Assembly (NCBI RefSeq): GCF_003382285.1
Contig: NZ_QTJR01000002.1
Coordinates: forward strand, 1 to 64,000
Length of the DNA stretch: 64,000 nucleotides
Origin: Lysobacter soli
Lineage (GTDB): Bacteria > Pseudomonadota > Gammaproteobacteria > Xanthomonadales > Xanthomonadaceae
Reading direction: 5' to 3'
Positions 61,871 to 64,000 of this stretch are shown in pieces. Position numbers and translations under genes: made by a program. Each line of letters begins with the position of its first letter. Positions within the stretch are counted from its first letter, which is position 1. Below the pieces are notes generated by a model. It was not told the DNA's origin and did no database searches. It saw only the letters and a program-made list of their open reading frames with translations.

Positions 61871-62710
61871 TCAGGCGCCGAGGTCCGGTTCCGGCGGAGG
61901 ACGCTCGCGAGTGCCGCGCGTCACCAGGCGCAACTGCCGCAGCGGCCCCTTCCACGGCAGCACGAAACGCCGATAGAAGAACGACAGCACGCGGCGCGGC
62001 CACGGCACGCGTCGTGCGAGGCCTTCCTCGATCGTGTACACGCATGGCGCGCACAGGCCGCACGGCTTGCCACGCACGGGGCGATGGCAGAACCACGTCA
62101 TCTCCATGATGCCGTCCCAGCCGGCCGCGCGCGATTCGCGTTCGATCCCGCGCTTGTCGACGTGGAACAGCGGGAAGCCGAACGCGCCGAACAACGTGTG
62201 TTCAGGCGTTCCGATGCGCGCCGGATCCACGCGCACGCTGCGGAAGCCTGCCGGGTGGTCGACTTCGACGACGAAACCGCGCAGCAGCGCCTGCACCTTG
62301 TCGTCCACGTGCACGCCCAGTTCCATGCCGTCGAGCGTGTGGTCGCGACAGAACGCCGGCAGCCACGCATATTGGCTCCCGATGAACGAACGACGGCGGA
62401 TCTTCGACAGCGCGAAGGCGATATCGTCGTCCACCACGATGTCCGCCACCGCCGCGCGCCGTAGCGGCTGCAGCAGCTCGCGCGTGTGGGGGAACTCCTC
62501 GTTCAGGCGCTGCGCGATGCGCGCCATCGTGTCGATCTCGGTATCCGTCGACGGACGCGTGCGATCTTCCAGGTAATAGGGAATCACGCGCGCGCGATCG
62601 CGCAACAGCAGCTGCAACAGGCGGAACGTGGAATCCCAGCCGCCGGTCCAGAGCAGCTTCACGCTTCGCGCGTCCTCGTGCAGGTCATTGTTGACGCGCG
62701 TGCTGCGCAT
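61871..62710 (-). CDS. QueC-like PP-loop ATPase with zinc motif
   Basis: 279 residues from the ATG at 62710, which has GAGGAA nine bases upstream; the frame is open to 62770. The PP-loop reads VKLLWTGGWDSTFRLLQLLL (GGWDS at 23-27), as in SGGxDS of QueC and other ATP-pyrophosphatases. Near residue 207-222 four Cys (FCHRPVRGKPCGLCAPC) match the zinc site of 7-cyano-7-deazaguanine synthase. QueD, QueE and QueF are not nearby and the rest of the sequence differs from QueC, so a related amidation or thiolation reaction is possible. It is divergent from the diiron gene. Confidence 0.75.
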   Translation of the reverse strand: MRSTRVNNDLHEDARSVKLLWTGGWDSTFRLLQLLLRDRARVIPYYLEDRTRPSTDTEIDTMARIAQRLNEEFPHTRELLQPLRRAAVADIVVDDDIAFALSKIRRRSFIGSQYAWLPAFCRDHTLDGMELGVHVDDKVQALLRGFVVEVDHPAGFRSVRVDPARIGTPEHTLFGAFGFPLFHVDKRGIERESRAAGWDGIMEMTWFCHRPVRGKPCGLCAPCVYTIEEGLARRVPWPRRVLSFFYRRFVLPWKGPLRQLRLVTRGTRERPPPEPDLGA

Positions 62711-63074
62711 GCGGCGCGGTTCCTCTTCGCGATGCGGGGAGACAGGACATGCGTTGTAGCAGTCGTGCATGAAGGATGCATCGCTGTCGTCGGCAGGCTC
62801 GCATGCGCTTCGTAAAGGTAGATGAATACTGGCTGTTCGAAGAACAACATGAATGCGCGATCGCGTGAAGCGCGTCTTCGCAAACGTGAGCGCAATCGCG
62901 AAATTCCCCGCAATTCCAGTGAAAACGAGAGGTCGTGGTCAAAAGGGAGTGAACCTTGCCATGATTCCTGCGGGGTATGCTCCAGCCGCACTCGATGTTC
63001 GTCATCGACGAGTTCGCTTCCCTCCACGCGCAGCGCATGCAATGCGTGCAACGCGCCTCTACCGGACCGGATGC
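62711..63074. other. Divergent intergenic region
   Basis: 364 bp between the QueC-like and diiron-protein starts, AT-richer around 62800-62960. No convincing gene, operator or terminator is seen. An in-frame open stretch reaches upstream of the diiron gene to 62853 but its codons do not look coding. Confidence 0.4.
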
Positions 63075-63851
63075 ATGTCCCTGGAAAACAGTCTGAGCCC
63101 GCTGACCACGCCCTCCTTTCCTGTCGCGATGCATCGCGGCGAATGGGACAGGGACAGTTTCTGGACGTTCGCGGACGCTGCCAAGGAAGCTACCGAAGCG
63201 CTTGCGGCGCAGAAGATGAAGGCGCTGGAGAACATGCCGGTCGAGGCGCTGCGCGAGTTCTGCACGCAGTACCGCTTCTTCACCATCGAATACATCAGCG
63301 ATCTCGCGCTGCTGCTCGCCAAGCTCCCCTTCGGCGGCCTGCGCAGCCTGTTGAGCCAGATCCTCTCGGAGGAACTCGGTGAAGGCGACGCCTCGCGCGC
63401 GCATCCGGAGATCTACGATCGCTTCCTCGCCAGCATCGGCGTGCCACGCGACCGGCTGGATCGCGGCTTGCCGGAGAACCGCCGCATCCTCGGCGCGCTC
63501 ACGCAGGAAATGGCGCAGCGCGATCCGGCCTTCGGCGTCGGCCTGCGCGGCATGGGCGGCGAGTGCCTGTGCCAGACCTACCTGTCGGTGATGTTCGACC
63601 ACCTGCGCGTGCATCCCTACATGCAGGAGAACGCCGACCGCATCGACTGGGAGTTCTGGACGATCCACACCGGCGAGGAAGACATCGTCCACGGCGAACT
63701 CACGCGTGCGGCGATCGACCGCTACATCCAGGACGAGCCGGGCGCACTGCCGGATCTTGCGCAGGGCTACGAGCGCAGCATCACGGCATGGAACCGCTTC
63801 TGGCAGAACATCTTCGACGCGTGCGCGCCGCAGCGGAGTGCCGTCTCGTGA
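63075..63851 (+). CDS. Heme-oxygenase-like diiron (iron-containing redox enzyme) protein
   Basis: 258 residues from the ATG at 63075. All-helical HDO fold with likely iron ligands Glu 72 (FFTIEYISDL), Glu/His in SEELGEGDASRAH (to 110), Glu 163 (GMGGECLCQTY) and HTGEEDIVHGE (198-206). HDO enzymes use a diiron centre to oxidise amines, fatty acids or amino acids (UndA, SznF, BesC types). The stop overlaps the GTG start of a VOC protein. The substrate cannot be read from the sequence. Confidence 0.8.
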   Translation: MSLENSLSPLTTPSFPVAMHRGEWDRDSFWTFADAAKEATEALAAQKMKALENMPVEALREFCTQYRFFTIEYISDLALLLAKLPFGGLRSLLSQILSEELGEGDASRAHPEIYDRFLASIGVPRDRLDRGLPENRRILGALTQEMAQRDPAFGVGLRGMGGECLCQTYLSVMFDHLRVHPYMQENADRIDWEFWTIHTGEEDIVHGELTRAAIDRYIQDEPGALPDLAQGYERSITAWNRFWQNIFDACAPQRSAVS

Positions 63852-64000
63852 GCGAGGCGCCGCGCAGGATCACGCAGTTCCACCTCGCGTTCCCCGTGCG
63901 CGACCTCGACGAGGCGCGCCACTTCTACGGCGAGGTGATCGGTTGCCCGCAGGGCCGCACCGACGTGTCGTACCAGGATTTCGATTTCTTCGGCCACCAC
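63848..64000 (+). CDS. VOC-family (glyoxalase/dioxygenase fold) protein, N-terminal part, cut by window edge
   Basis: 51 residues from a GTG that overlaps the previous stop (GTGA), so it is translationally coupled. ITQFHLAFPVRDLDEARHFY and GEVIGCPQGRTDVSYQDFDF start a typical vicinal-oxygen-chelate beta-alpha-beta-beta-beta unit, with metal-ligand His in FHLAFPV. The rest lies outside the window. It probably acts with the diiron protein on a shared substrate. Confidence 0.8.
   Translation, partial: MSEAPRRITQFHLAFPVRDLDEARHFYGEVIGCPQGRTDVSYQDFDFFGHH

Noticed and set aside
62853-63074. N-terminal extension of the diiron protein to an upstream start
   Set aside because: The extra 74 residues have no family similarity and the stretch is AT-richer intergenic sequence. 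The HDO fold is complete from 63075.

Overview
The window is about 67-70% G+C by eye, with short intergenic gaps, many ATGA/TGATG stop-start overlaps and Xanthomonadaceae-type gene families. These include M13 and M20 peptidases, an MASE1 kinase, XapX, an MNIO/bufferin operon and REP-like hairpins of the form 'GGATCCCGGCCTTCGCCGGG'. It most resembles a Lysobacter-like gammaproteobacterial chromosome. This is an inference from protein families and base composition, because no rRNA or housekeeping marker is present. I see no tRNA, rRNA, CRISPR array, transposase or phage gene.

Layout. 1-5.2 kb: end of a BenE-type transporter, a hybrid histidine kinase, small secreted proteins, a monooxygenase-fold protein and a TMEM175-type channel. 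5.6-7.8 kb: glutathione-independent formaldehyde dehydrogenase followed by a Yellow/MRJP-like propeller protein. 7.9-16.1 kb: a tightly coupled minus-strand operon for membrane-lipid modification (desaturase, FAD oxidoreductase, DUF1365, CFA synthase, DUF2878, DUF1295, second CFA-type methyltransferase, lipocalin) and a downstream secreted protein. 16.4-22.1 kb: an outer-membrane barrel, a divergent MASE1 kinase/NarL regulator pair, a TspO-like membrane protein and a LOV-domain hybrid histidine kinase. With the lipid operon these suggest a light or photo-oxidative stress neighbourhood. 22.2-24.2 kb: SRPBCC protein plus zinc alcohol dehydrogenase, and a relic of an HlyD gene. 24.2-27.2 kb: a bufferin/HvfA-type RiPP operon (DoxX, precursor, MNIO enzyme, partner protein) whose precursor carries three double-Cys repeats fused to two EF-hands.

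27.5-30.1 kb: a secreted alpha/beta hydrolase, a frameshifted SMP-30-like gene and a small membrane protein. 30.1-38.8 kb: a Tat-exported chloroperoxidase-like lipoprotein divergent from an isochorismatase-XapX-amidohydrolase operon, with two near-identical operator-like sites between them. A NarL-type regulator, an HD protein and a huge propeller histidine kinase follow. 39.2-44.7 kb: a HEPN-like protein, XRE and LysR regulators, a Tat-exported duplicated-domain protein, and an acyltransferase divergent from a membrane LytTR regulator. 45-51.3 kb: two small Trp-repeat proteins, a CheB-like protein, a 1324-residue CheB-CheR-PAS-HWE kinase and a stand-alone receiver. 51.3-52 kb: a gene-free REP-hairpin array with a 227-bp duplication. 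52-64 kb: an NmrA-like reductase, a hydrolase, a gamma-glutamylcyclotransferase-fold protein, a PQQ-dehydrogenase/PEBP fusion, MsrA, an unusual M20 peptidase, an M13 peptidase, a QueC-like PP-loop protein, and a heme-oxygenase-like diiron protein overlapping a VOC protein cut by the window edge.

Signal transduction dominates: five histidine kinases, three stand-alone response regulators and four other regulators. Much of the rest is envelope or secreted protein, pointing to an environmental bacterium tuned to light, oxidative, metal and small-molecule stress.
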